Part shown: piece by piece, positions 53,096-61,105 of the stretch | How positions within the stretch are numbered: the stretch's first letter is position 1 | How the letters are laid out: every line of letters begins with the position of its first letter | Assembly (NCBI GenBank): GCA_030694465.1 | Contig: JAUXYJ010000102.1 | Coordinates: 1-64,000 of the forward strand | Reading direction: 5' to 3' | Length of the DNA: 64,000 bases | DNA from: Deltaproteobacteria bacterium | GTDB lineage: Bacteria > Myxococcota_A > Polyangia > Polyangiales > Ga0077539 | Notes under the pieces: model-generated | Seen by the model: the letters and a program-made list of their open reading frames with translations, nothing else | What the model was told of the DNA's origin: nothing | Database searches by the model: none | Translations under genes and position numbers: made by a program

Positions 53096-53875
53096 TTACG
53101 CACCAGTGAACTCCGCTGGGCGCTTGGCAAAGAACGCCATGATCCCCTCCATGCAGTCGCTGCTGCGGAGGCACTGCAGCTGCGCTTGGCCTTCGTCACG
53201 CTGGCCCTCGGACCAGGGCTTGTTCATCGCGTCACGCATCAAGCGCTTGATGTGCCCGAACGCCATCGGAGGTCCATGGGCCAGCTTATTTGCAAGTGAA
53301 GTCACCGCGCTATCAAACGCGTCCACCGCAACCACCTTGCTCACAAGGCCCAGCTCAAGAGCGCTCTTCGCCTCGACGCGCTCAGCCAAAAGCGTGATCT
53401 CGAGGGCCTTGGCCAAGCCCACAATCCGCGGCAAGAGCCACGTCCCGCCACCGTCGGGCACCAACCCAATGCGCGAGAACGTGTGCTGAAAAAACGCGCG
53501 CTCCGACGCGATCCTGAGGTCTGCAGCGAGCGCCAGATCACAACCAAAACCCGCCGCAGCGCCGTCAATCGCGGCCACCACGACCGCCGGCGAGGTGACC
53601 AGCGCGTTAGCAAGGGCCTGAAAACCCGCCAGGTGCTCTTCGGCGTTCTCGAGCAGCGCTGGCCCCAGCTCCATCGCGACGCGCAGATCAAGACCCGAGC
53701 AAAAAGCCCCGTTGCGCCCGCCGAGTACAATCACCCGCTTGTCCGTCGCGCTGGTCACCGCCTCGGTGAGCGCGAGGGCTAGCGAGGGCGTGAGGCCGTT
53801 GCGGCAATCAGGGCGATCAAGCATGATCCGTCTGATAAATCCCTGGTCTTCGACAGTGTAGTGCGGTGCGTTCAT
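53096..53875 (-). CDS. Enoyl-CoA hydratase/isomerase family protein (PaaG-like)
   Basis: 259 residues, crotonase-fold length. The oxyanion-hole regions are visible: RNGAFCSGLDLR and AAIDGAAAGFGCDLALAADLR. The segment RIGLVPDGGGTWLLPR has Asp in place of the usual catalytic Glu of classic hydratases and is the form seen in PaaG-type isomerases. So an isomerase or hydratase acting on an acyl-CoA is likely, the exact substrate unknown. Cytosolic. Followed closely by hisF on the same strand without clear functional link. Confidence 0.88.
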   Translation of the reverse strand: MNAPHYTVEDQGFIRRIMLDRPDCRNGLTPSLALALTEAVTSATDKRVIVLGGRNGAFCSGLDLRVAMELGPALLENAEEHLAGFQALANALVTSPAVVVAAIDGAAAGFGCDLALAADLRIASERAFFQHTFSRIGLVPDGGGTWLLPRIVGLAKALEITLLAERVEAKSALELGLVSKVVAVDAFDSAVTSLANKLAHGPPMAFGHIKRLMRDAMNKPWSEGQRDEGQAQLQCLRSSDCMEGIMAFFAKRPAEFTGA

Positions 53876-53996
53876 GGCCCCATGCTAGCGCTGTGTGAGT
53901 GCAACGTCGTGCGCGAATTGTCGGTCCCATGCGCGGATGCCGAGGTGACTTCTCCCCCACCCAAGGCGCGGGCCTTGTAGAGTGCCCTACCTAGAT

Positions 53997-56351
53997 ATGC
54001 TTGCCAGACCGACCGCTTGGTTCACCGCGCTCTTGATCCCGTTCGCGCTGAGCACAGCCGCTTGCACGCGGCCCACCGAACTCTGGATTGAGATCGAGAC
54101 CAACATCCCCGTCGCGACCAGCGCAGAGAGCGGCGACGCGCTGCTGAGCGTCCGAGTGCAGGCCTCGGTCGAGGGTGGCGCGCGGTTCTGGGATGCCCCC
54201 TACGAGCTTGTCCGCGGAAACCTGGCTTTTCCGGGATTTTTACGCGTGTTTCCGCCCAGCGCCGACGAGACGCGTCCCCTGCGGGTGCGAGTGATCGGGA
54301 TACTCGCCAGCGGCAAAGAGGTGCGCCAAGACGCCCTGGTCTCGTTTGGGCGCGGGCGACGCCTGCTCGTGCGCATGTTTCTCGCCGGCGAGTGCCTCAA
54401 TGGGCGCCAACTCGTGTGCGAAGACCAGGGCCTGACCTGCAGCGAATCCGGCGCGTGCATCCCGATTCCACGGCCTGATTTACCCGAATTCTTGGGCGAG
54501 ACCTCTCCTCGCGACGCGGTCATCGCGCAACCCGGCGACGTCGCCGGGATCGACGCGAGCATCCCAGACGCAGCTCCCTTCGACGCGCCCGTGTTCGACG
54601 CGCCCGATGGCGCCTGCATCCACGCGACCGAGCGCATGGTGCTCACCCCCACGGTCACCCCAGCGGGCGCCGCACGCCCCCTGGCGCCGCTCTCCATGAG
54701 CCGACTCTCCGGCGCACGCCCAGCCCTTCGCTGGGTCGCCGCGGCGGGCGCGACGAGCCACGAGGTGGTGCTCTGCCGCGACCACGCGATGTCCCTAGGC
54801 TGCCAGACCCTCCCCGCGCCAGGCACCACCCTTACGCCCGCAAGCGACCTCGCAGTGGGCCTGTGGTACTGGCGCGTCCGTGCGCTCCCAAGCCGCGCCG
54901 AGAGCCTCGTGTGGGCGTTTGTCGCAGGCCGCAGCAGCACCACCCATCTCTTAGACGCTCGCTTAGACTTCGACGCCGATGGACGCGAAGACCTCGCCGT
55001 CGGAGGCTCTGATACCAACGGCACCATCAGCGGCTCAGGCTCGCTGCGCGTGATCTACGGCGGCTTCGTGCCCACGAGCACACCCGCCGCCACGCTGATC
55101 AGCCAGGGGCGCTGTGGCAATGAGCTTCTTGCCCGGCAGATCGCCAATGCGCAAGACATCAACGGCGACGGCTACAGCGACGTCGTCGTGGGCGCAGGAT
55201 CGATCGGATCTCCTGGGCTTCCGGCCGCCATTCGCGTTTTTCTCGGAGGCCCTACGCGCTTCTCAGCGATCACCGAGGCCTCGCAGGTGTTTGCCGACGC
55301 GGACACCACCCGACGCTTCGGCGCGAGCCTCGCGGGCATCGGAGACGTCAACGGCGACGGATACGGCGACGTCGCCGTCGGGTGCCCTGGGCTCGCGACC
55401 TCTCCCACCGTCGCAGGCAGCGTGCTTGTGTTTTTTGGCAGCCCTGCAGGCCTAGTCCGCGCGCCCGCGATGGTCTTGTCCATGGGCACGCCCGCTGCGT
55501 ATTTTGGCCTCACAGTGGCTTCTGCCGGCGACAGCGACGGCGACGGATTCAGCGATCTGTTAGTGGCCGCGCCGGACGAAGGCAACGGGGTGGTCAGGCT
55601 GTTTCGAGGCGGCAGCGCCGGACTCAGCAGCACCGTCACACAGAGCTTCACCGGGCTCACCGCGCGTTGGCGCTTTGGTCTCGCGGTCCGCGGTGCGTTC
55701 GATGCAAACGGCGACGGCTGGCCTGACCTCGCGATCGGAGCGCCCTCCACCCAAGGCGCAGGCGCGATCAATGGCGCAGGCGAAGCGATGGTCTATCTCA
55801 ACCGCGCAGGCGCCGCCGGAGACACCTTCGGACCCATGGTCCAGCGCTACACGCGCGTAGCCACCGAGCCCTACGGATGGGGAAAATCGCTCGTCGCCGG
55901 AGACTTCAACGGCGACGGCTTCGACGACCTCGTCGTCGGTGCAGCGGGCACCGGCAACGCCTCGTTTGGGCGCACCGAGGGCACCGCCGTCGCAGGCTTT
56001 CGCGGCAGCGCCACAGGGCTCGAGACCACACGCGCCTGGTGGATCCCTGGCGTCCAAGGCGCAGCCCTCGGCAACTCCATGAGCGCTCGGGACCTCAACG
56101 CCGATGGCTTTGTCGACTTGCTCTTGAGCACAGCGGACAATTTCAACACCACGGGCTACGTCGCGATGCACTTCTCAGACGCCATGGGCATCCCGATGGT
56201 GCGCACCACGCGCTACGCCTCTCGCCCCATCGGGAGCGGCTTCCCTGATGGCTTTGGTGCGCCCATTGCGCTGCAATTTCGCAGACCGTTTCTCAATCGC
56301 GTACGCGAGGCAAGCGCATCACGACCGTGGTGCCCGTTGGGCCCGACGTGA
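53997..56351 (+). CDS. FG-GAP beta-propeller lipoprotein
   Basis: 784 residues. Lipobox STAAC (Cys23), an N-terminal strand-rich domain, a Cys-rich spot (CEDQGLTCSESGAC), an Asp/Pro/Ala-rich linker holding a family A palindrome (read PGDVAG), a fibronectin-like segment (LSGARPALRWVAAAGAT), and from about residue 320 seven FG-GAP calcium-binding repeats: DFDADGREDLAVGG, DINGDGYSDVVVGA, DVNGDGYGDVAVGC, DSDGDGFSDLLVAA, DANGDGWPDLAIGA, DFNGDGFDDLVVGA, DLNADGFVDLLLST. Such repeats form an integrin-like propeller for adhesion. The start is an ATG at residue 6 of a GTG-initiated frame. Its 3' end overlaps the convergent kinase remnant by 59 bases. Confidence 0.88.
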   Translation: MLARPTAWFTALLIPFALSTAACTRPTELWIEIETNIPVATSAESGDALLSVRVQASVEGGARFWDAPYELVRGNLAFPGFLRVFPPSADETRPLRVRVIGILASGKEVRQDALVSFGRGRRLLVRMFLAGECLNGRQLVCEDQGLTCSESGACIPIPRPDLPEFLGETSPRDAVIAQPGDVAGIDASIPDAAPFDAPVFDAPDGACIHATERMVLTPTVTPAGAARPLAPLSMSRLSGARPALRWVAAAGATSHEVVLCRDHAMSLGCQTLPAPGTTLTPASDLAVGLWYWRVRALPSRAESLVWAFVAGRSSTTHLLDARLDFDADGREDLAVGGSDTNGTISGSGSLRVIYGGFVPTSTPAATLISQGRCGNELLARQIANAQDINGDGYSDVVVGAGSIGSPGLPAAIRVFLGGPTRFSAITEASQVFADADTTRRFGASLAGIGDVNGDGYGDVAVGCPGLATSPTVAGSVLVFFGSPAGLVRAPAMVLSMGTPAAYFGLTVASAGDSDGDGFSDLLVAAPDEGNGVVRLFRGGSAGLSSTVTQSFTGLTARWRFGLAVRGAFDANGDGWPDLAIGAPSTQGAGAINGAGEAMVYLNRAGAAGDTFGPMVQRYTRVATEPYGWGKSLVAGDFNGDGFDDLVVGAAGTGNASFGRTEGTAVAGFRGSATGLETTRAWWIPGVQGAALGNSMSARDLNADGFVDLLLSTADNFNTTGYVAMHFSDAMGIPMVRTTRYASRPIGSGFPDGFGAPIALQFRRPFLNRVREASASRPWCPLGPT
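54531..54548. repeat. Palindromic element family A inside a coding region
   Basis: Eighteen-base palindrome with the exact core, in frame in the linker of the FG-GAP lipoprotein, read PGDVAG on the plus strand. Compare the copy at 4485, read in another frame. Confidence 0.8.
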
Positions 56352-57398
56352 GCTCAAGCCCTCCGCCATGCCGCGCCAGCGTGCTGCGCGCAAGATAGAG
56401 CCCGAGCCCCATCCCCTCGCCCGCGTCACGGGTCGTAAAGAAGGGCTCTCCGGCACGAACCGCCAGCGCAGGGGCCATCCCCACACCAGAGTCTTCTACG
56501 GTGATTTGCACGCTCTCGGGGTCGCTTGAGACCACCAGAGACACCGCGCGCAGACTCGCATTCGTAGCGTGTGCGCGCAGGGCGTTGTCCACCACCGACG
56601 CAAGCGCGGTCGCGAGCAAGCCCTTGGTCGCACGCACCCGCGCAGAGTCGCTCAGGTCACGTACGCTGAGCTTGTCTGCGACGCTCGCGAGCGCGCCGTC
56701 AGGGGCGCTCACCAGAGACCCTACCCACGCGCCAAGGACAAAGGGCTCGGGCTCAAGCTCGGCGTCCTCGGGGGGGCGCATCTTGCGCAAGATGGCTTTG
56801 CAGCGCCCCGCGCGGCGTCGAGCTGCAGCCGCGCGATCGCAGCGTCCCGCGCACGCAGCGCGCTCAAGACGTGGCCGACAAAGAACCACAGCGTCAGGGC
56901 GGTGAGCGAAAACGCTACCCACATGCCTCGCACGTGGAGGTCAAACATGCTCGCCGAGTGCCACACATGGATCGCCTCGGGGCGCGCTAACAACAGCGCT
57001 CCAAACGCCGCCGACGCGCACAACGCCAAGAGCAAGCTCGCCCTGCGGCCCACCAAGATCCCCGCGAGCGCGACGTGCAAGAGATACAGCGTAGTAAACG
57101 GGTTCATCGCGCCGCCCGTCCACACGAGCAGAGCCGTCAGGGCGACAATGTCCGCGAGCAAGTGCACCGCGACCGCCCGCTCAGAGAGCGTGTGATCCCT
57201 GCGCAATCGCAGGGTAAGCCACACGTTGAGCGCCGCCAACAACGCCACCACGACCACCAGCGGCTCTAACGGAAACGGCGCACGCAGCAAGAACTTTGTC
57301 CCCGCAATCGAGACCAGCAGCGCGGCGACAGCGGCCCAGCGAAGCCTCGGGAGCCACCGCACCTCGATCGGTGCAATCTGCGGCGATTCAGCGCTCAT
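56293..57398 (-). pseudogene. RegB/PrrB-like sensor histidine kinase broken by deletion and frameshift
   Basis: The N-terminal part (57398 to about 56805) has about six membrane helices typical of RegB (MSAESPQIAPIEVRWLPRLRW, then DIVALTALLVWTGGAMNPFTTLYLL), followed by ARDAAIARLQLDAARG. The reading frame then changes at about 56805 and continues as RCKAILRKMRPPEDAE and an intact ATPase domain with N box (VVDNALRAHA), G1 (VEDSGVGM) and G2 (GEGMGLGLYLAR). Between the two parts the whole first DHp helix with the histidine box (usually AHELGTPL) is missing: I see it in no frame. The frames are incompatible, so phosphotransfer is lost. Ends overlapping the FG-GAP gene by 59 bases. Confidence 0.75.
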
Positions 57399-57673
57399 TG
57401 CACCGACGGGAGCTTCTGAAGCTTACGCTGTAAGGTTCGGCGATGGAGCCCGAGCCTGCGCGCGGCCTCTGAGATGTTTCCGTGGCAGTCCGAGAGCACA
57501 CGCTGGATGTGCTCCCACTCGGCGCGGTCAAGGCTCGGCGTATGCGGGGTCGTATCGGCGCGGATTTCGCCACGAAATGCCGCCTCGATCTCCGCAGGAT
57601 CCGATGGAGCGCGCTCACCGTGCGATGGCCCACCGCCCCCTGGCTCACGGACGAGGACAAGCTCTCGCTGCCG
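57395..57673 (-). pseudogene. RegA/ActR-like response regulator remnant (Fis HTH only)
   Basis: The open frame has no start codon before its central part and is closed upstream by a TAG at 57674. It contains the C-terminal Fis-type HTH of RegA/PrrA regulators: SLDRAEWEHIQRVLSDCHGN, then ISEAARRLGLHRRTLQRKLQKL. The receiver domain with its Asp is absent. The stop overlaps the start of the kinase remnant (ATGA), so the two formed one operon, regulator first. It is antisense to the 5' extension of the barrel remnant. Confidence 0.72.
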
Positions 57674-58159
57674 CTATTTTTGCAGCCTGGACGCGGTGCC
57701 CTCGGGGCTCTGTTGCGCGTTGAGTTTGTCTACACCGCACCGTCGTGGACCGTCGCAGCGCAGGGGCAAGCGCGCGCATCGCTGATGGGTCGTCACCAGT
57801 GGCAGCAGGGCACGCAAGCCTCAGTCTCACTCGTGGGTCTCGCCCACGTAGGCGCTGTGCGAATCGGCGCGAACACAGAGCTGCGCGGGGGCACGCAAGA
57901 CACCCTCTACGGAGCGGCCGTGGCGAGCACCGGAGGAGGCATGTGGGCGCTCGGCCCAGCAGTGCAGTGGCTTGTTTCGACTGAGTTTTTGCTCAGCGCA
58001 CACGTGAGTGTCCCGATCGCACAGTGGGACCGCGCCGGAGCGGCCGAGTGGCTCACCGCGGGGATCTCGCTCTACGTGTCCCCGAGCGCGCCGAGCCCCG
58101 TGCGAGAGCCCCCACGGCGCATGATCGCGACGCACGTGGCACGCAACCCGGCGATGTAG
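57640..58159 (+). pseudogene. 5'-truncated outer-membrane barrel gene
   Basis: The frame is open from further left, and an ATG exists at 57482, but that part is antisense to the regulator remnant and not protein-like. From about 57640 it reads as barrel strands: LSLPLFLQPGRGALGALLRVEFVYTA, QASVSLVGLAHVGAVRIGANTEL, YGAAVASTGGGMWALGPAVQWLV, then LTAGISLYVSP. No signal peptide, so the 5' end is missing. The stop codon lies inside a variant family A palindrome (read NPAM and stop). Confidence 0.6.
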
Positions 58160-58164
58160 CCGGG
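58147..58164. repeat. Palindromic element family A, diverged copy at a gene end
   Basis: CCCGGCGATGTAGCCGGG differs from the consensus at two bases. It provides the stop codon TAG of the truncated barrel gene. Confidence 0.6.
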
Positions 58165-58179
58165 TGTCCAACCGAGAGA

Positions 58180-58196
58180 CCCGGCGACGTCGCCGG
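58180..58196. repeat. Palindromic element family A between convergent genes
   Basis: CCCGGCGACGTCGCCGG, exact core at 58181-58196, eight bases beyond the stop of the ABC permease gene on the opposite strand. With the copy at 58147 it forms a closely spaced pair, 33 bases apart. Confidence 0.8.
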
Positions 58197-58204
58197 ATAA
58201 GAGC

Positions 58205-58958
58205 TCAGCGCTCGATCCCCCAGCGGCGGCGCATGCGATCTTCGATGCGGCCAAACAAGAGCTGCTCGCTCGCGAGACCAAAGCACACGATCACCAAGAC
58301 GACGCCAAGCACCTGCGCCATGTCGTAGAGCTCGCGGCCTTGCTCTAACACTTGGCCTAAGCCACCCGAGACAAAGAGCAGCTCTGCGGCCATGAGCGAG
58401 CGCCACGCGAAGGTCCACCCGAGGCGCGCGCCCGAGACGATCCCTGGCATCGCAGCGGGCAAAATCACACGCAACCACAGCGTCGCGCCCTTGGCCCCCA
58501 TGGTGCTCGCCGCGCGCAAAATGATCGGAGCGACGTTGCGCACCGCGCTCTCGGTCGCGATCGAGACGCTGAGCATCGAGCCCAAGACCACCACCGAGAA
58601 GATCGCGCGCTCGTTGAGCCCGAAGGCCAAGAGCGCCACGGGCATCCAGCACACCGAGGGGATCGCTTGCAGGCCCAGCACGAGCACCCCCAGGGTGTCT
58701 CGCAGGGTGCGTACCCGCGCGAGGGTCACGCCCAGGGCGACTCCGCCCACGAGCGAGGCCGAGTAGCCCGCGAGCAAGCGCGCGGTGGTCTTCAAGAGCG
58801 CCCGCAAGAGCTCTCCGCGGCGCGCCACGCGCGCGAGCGCTTCGATCACCTCGGCGGGACCCGGAAACAGATAATTGTGAGCAAATCTAGATGCCGCCGC
58901 CCATCCCACGATCAGGACCAGGACGAACAGGACCTTGCGTTGGGCGCCACCCATCATC
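58205..58958 (-). CDS. ABC transporter permease, SsuC/TauC-like
   Basis: 250 residues with about six membrane helices. The cytoplasmic EAA loop reads STMGAKGATLWLRVILPAA then MPGIVSGARLGWTFAWR, the form of the nitrate/sulfonate/taurine importer group. It starts inside the 3' end of the ATPase gene (about 70 bases overlap), with AGAGG ahead of the second ATG. The neighbouring sulfur genes make a sulfonate-like substrate likely. No substrate-binding protein gene is in the window. Confidence 0.87.
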
Positions 58959-59771
58959 GACCTCTTCACGGAGAACTTTTTCGATCTCGACCTTGAGCTC
59001 TGCGCGCAAGACCGAAGCCAACAACCCGACATCGCGCTGCTCTTGATCTCTGGGCCGTGGCAGGTCGACCTCGAGCACGCGCTTGATGCGCCCGGGGCGC
59101 GTGCCCATCACCACGACGCGGTCGGCCAAGCGCACAGCCTCGCGCACGTTGTGTGTGACAAAAAGCACGGTTTTTTTCGTTCGCTGCCAGATCGTCTCGA
59201 GCTCGGCGTGGAGCATTTCACACGTCTGCGCGTCGAGCGCCCCGAAGGGCTCGTCCATGAGCAAGATGTCTGGCTCGACCACGAGCGAGCGCGCGAGCGC
59301 GGCGCGCTGTCTCATGCCGCCAGAGAGCTCGTGGGGCCGCGCGTCACGAAACTTCCACAGGTGCACCATGCGAAGATATTGCTCAACGCGCCCGCTCGCT
59401 TCAGACCTCGCGACCCCCGCTACGTCCAACGGAAACCGCACGTTCTCTGCCACCGTCAGCCACGGAAACAGCGCGGCCTCTTGAAACATCACCGTGCGAT
59501 CCGGCCCCGGCCCACGCACCGGCTCACCCCGCACAAGCACCTCCCCCTCGCTCGCCTGATCGAGCCCTGCGACGAGGTTAAGCACGGTGCTCTTGCCACA
59601 CCCCGACGGCCCCACAAGACAGACAAACTCGCCATCGCGCACCTCGAGGTCCACCGGCGAGAGCGCCTGGGTGGTCTTGCCCTCGGCGTCGACAAAGCGC
59701 TTGGCCGCGCCACGCAGCGCGATCTTGGACGGGGCGCTCTCGTGCGCGGTGCGTAGGTCTCGTGAGGTCAC
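58887..59771 (-). CDS. ABC transporter ATPase, SsuB/TauB-like
   Basis: 294 residues. Walker A GPSGCGKST (about 53-61), Q loop FQEAALFPWLTVAENV, signature LSGGMRQR, Walker B ILLMDEPFGALD and H loop FVTHNVREAVRLADR. It pairs with the overlapping permease in a nitrate/sulfonate/taurine-type importer. The C-terminus has a charged helical tail (about 40 residues) of unknown role. The regulator gene lies seven bases upstream on the same strand, so the three genes form one operon. Confidence 0.92.
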   Translation of the reverse strand: MTSRDLRTAHESAPSKIALRGAAKRFVDAEGKTTQALSPVDLEVRDGEFVCLVGPSGCGKSTVLNLVAGLDQASEGEVLVRGEPVRGPGPDRTVMFQEAALFPWLTVAENVRFPLDVAGVARSEASGRVEQYLRMVHLWKFRDARPHELSGGMRQRAALARSLVVEPDILLMDEPFGALDAQTCEMLHAELETIWQRTKKTVLFVTHNVREAVRLADRVVVMGTRPGRIKRVLEVDLPRPRDQEQRDVGLLASVLRAELKVEIEKVLREEVDDGWRPTQGPVRPGPDRGMGGGI

Positions 59772-59778
59772 GTCGCGC

Positions 59779-60480
59779 TCACCGAGTGTACGTAATCACG
59801 TTGTGATAGCGCGCCTCGGTGCGACCGGTGTTCTCGTAGCTGTGGTGCACATCCGCGTGAAAAAACACAGTGTCTCCCGCTGCGAGATCGTGCACTTCGT
59901 CCGCCGCACGCAGCCTCAGCGTGCCCGTGAGCACAAACAGCGTCTCGGTCGTGCCTTTGGCGTGCGGCTCGCTCACGCTGATCGAGCGCCCCTGCAAGCG
60001 CAGCTCATACATCTCGACCTGCGGCGACGCGCCCGCGGGCATAAGCGGTCGTGACTCCATGCGGCCATCGGCCGAGCGCAACACCTGCTGATCTCCACGC
60101 CGAAGCACGCGCACGCGCTCGACCTGCTCTTCGCCCAGCAGCGTCGCGAACGGAACGCCAAGGGCCGCGGCGATTTTCCACAAAATAGCGATCGTCGGGT
60201 TGGTCTTGGCGGTCTCGATTTGCGACAGACTCGCGCGCGAGACGCCCGAGCGATGCGCGAGATCATCGAGCGAATATCCAAGCGCTTTACGGAGCACACG
60301 CACCGTGTCGGCCACCCTTCGGGTCAGCTCGGCGGCGCCCACCTCGTCGCCCTCGCCCGAGAGCAAGAGCACCGTGGCGCTGGCAGAGAGCTCTGCGGGC
60401 ACGGCGTCCACAGGGCGTGGGCGCTTGGGTGACGAAGGAGCAGGCGAGACAGCCCTTGCGCGTGGGATAGACTTCGTCAT
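59779..60480 (-). CDS. XRE-family regulator with C-terminal cupin domain
   Basis: 233 residues. A helix-turn-helix of the Cro/CI type lies at about 53-108 (RVLRKALGYSLDDLAHRSGVSRASLSQIE), preceded by a Ser/Pro-rich tail, and a cupin domain at about 150-225 (GTTETLFVLTGTLRLRA, LAAGDTVFFHADVHHSYEN). Proteins of this build sense small molecules. It is the first gene of the minus-strand ABC operon and divergent from the cysC operon, so it may control sulfur acquisition. The start is the ATG of MTKSIPRA. Confidence 0.88.
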   Translation of the reverse strand: MTKSIPRARAVSPAPSSPKRPRPVDAVPAELSASATVLLLSGEGDEVGAAELTRRVADTVRVLRKALGYSLDDLAHRSGVSRASLSQIETAKTNPTIAILWKIAAALGVPFATLLGEEQVERVRVLRRGDQQVLRSADGRMESRPLMPAGASPQVEMYELRLQGRSISVSEPHAKGTTETLFVLTGTLRLRAADEVHDLAAGDTVFFHADVHHSYENTGRTEARYHNVITYTR

Positions 60481-60561
60481 AGTGAAGGGACTTCTAGTAT
60501 AACAGACGTTTCCAGAATGATAGTACATCGCGGCAGCGGCTTCGATGGGAGATTTTAAGCG
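60481..60561. promoter_or_regulatory. Divergent control region between XRE-cupin and cysC
   Basis: Eighty-one bases, less GC-rich than its surroundings. On the minus strand a good -10 (TATACT, 60496-60501) lies 15 bases before the regulator start. The TACTA half-motif recurs at 60521-60525 on the same strand. The cysC start is a GTG at 60562. The exact operator is not resolved. Confidence 0.35.
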
Positions 60562-61101
60562 GTGCGTAGCGAGCAACAAGAGGGCGCAGTCCTGTGGTTT
60601 ACCGGGCTGTCTGGCGCAGGAAAGAGCACGCTCGCCGAGGCCACCCGCGAGGCCCTTGGTGCGTTGGGTCGGCGCGTCGAGGTGCTCGACGGCGACGCGG
60701 TGCGTGAGTTTCTCAGTAAGGGGCTCACGTTCTCGCGGGCAGACCGAGACCTCAACGTGATGCGCATCGCGTTCGTGGCCAATTTGCTCGCGCGCAACGG
60801 CGTGATCGCGATCACCGCGGCGATCTCTCCGTACCGAGACACCCGCGCGCAGGCCCGCGCCCTGTGTGGCGAGCGCTTCATCGAGGCCTACGTGAGCGCG
60901 CCCCTCGCGACGTGTGAAGCGCGCGACGTCAAGGGCCTCTACAAGCGCGCTCGCGCAGGAGAAATCCAGCAATTTACCGGAATCACAGATCCCTACGAAC
61001 CCCCCGAAGTGTGCGAGCTCACGGTCGCTACGCACACGCTCTCGTTAGATCAAAGCGTCGCGCACGTGCTCTCTACGTTGCGCTCGCGAGGAGTGCTCTG
61101 A
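60562..61101 (+). CDS. cysC: Adenylylsulfate kinase CysC
   Basis: 179 residues, GTG start. It phosphorylates APS to PAPS. Motifs: P-loop GLSGAGKST at 15-23, DGDAVREFLSKGLTFSRADRDLN, and AAISPYRDTR with the serine used in catalysis, and GLYKRARAGEIQQFTGITDPYEPP. Four bases separate its stop from the sulfite-reductase start, so the genes form one operon. No sulfate adenylyltransferase (cysD/N or sat) gene is in the window. Confidence 0.93.
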   Translation: MRSEQQEGAVLWFTGLSGAGKSTLAEATREALGALGRRVEVLDGDAVREFLSKGLTFSRADRDLNVMRIAFVANLLARNGVIAITAAISPYRDTRAQARALCGERFIEAYVSAPLATCEARDVKGLYKRARAGEIQQFTGITDPYEPPEVCELTVATHTLSLDQSVAHVLSTLRSRGVL

Positions 61102-61105
61102 GTCC

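Noticed and set aside
55364..55377. CGGCGACGTCGCCG, same core as family A
   Set aside because: It lies in the third FG-GAP repeat (DVNGDGYGDVAVGC) where the residues are demanded by the repeat consensus, so the match is probably codon-driven.
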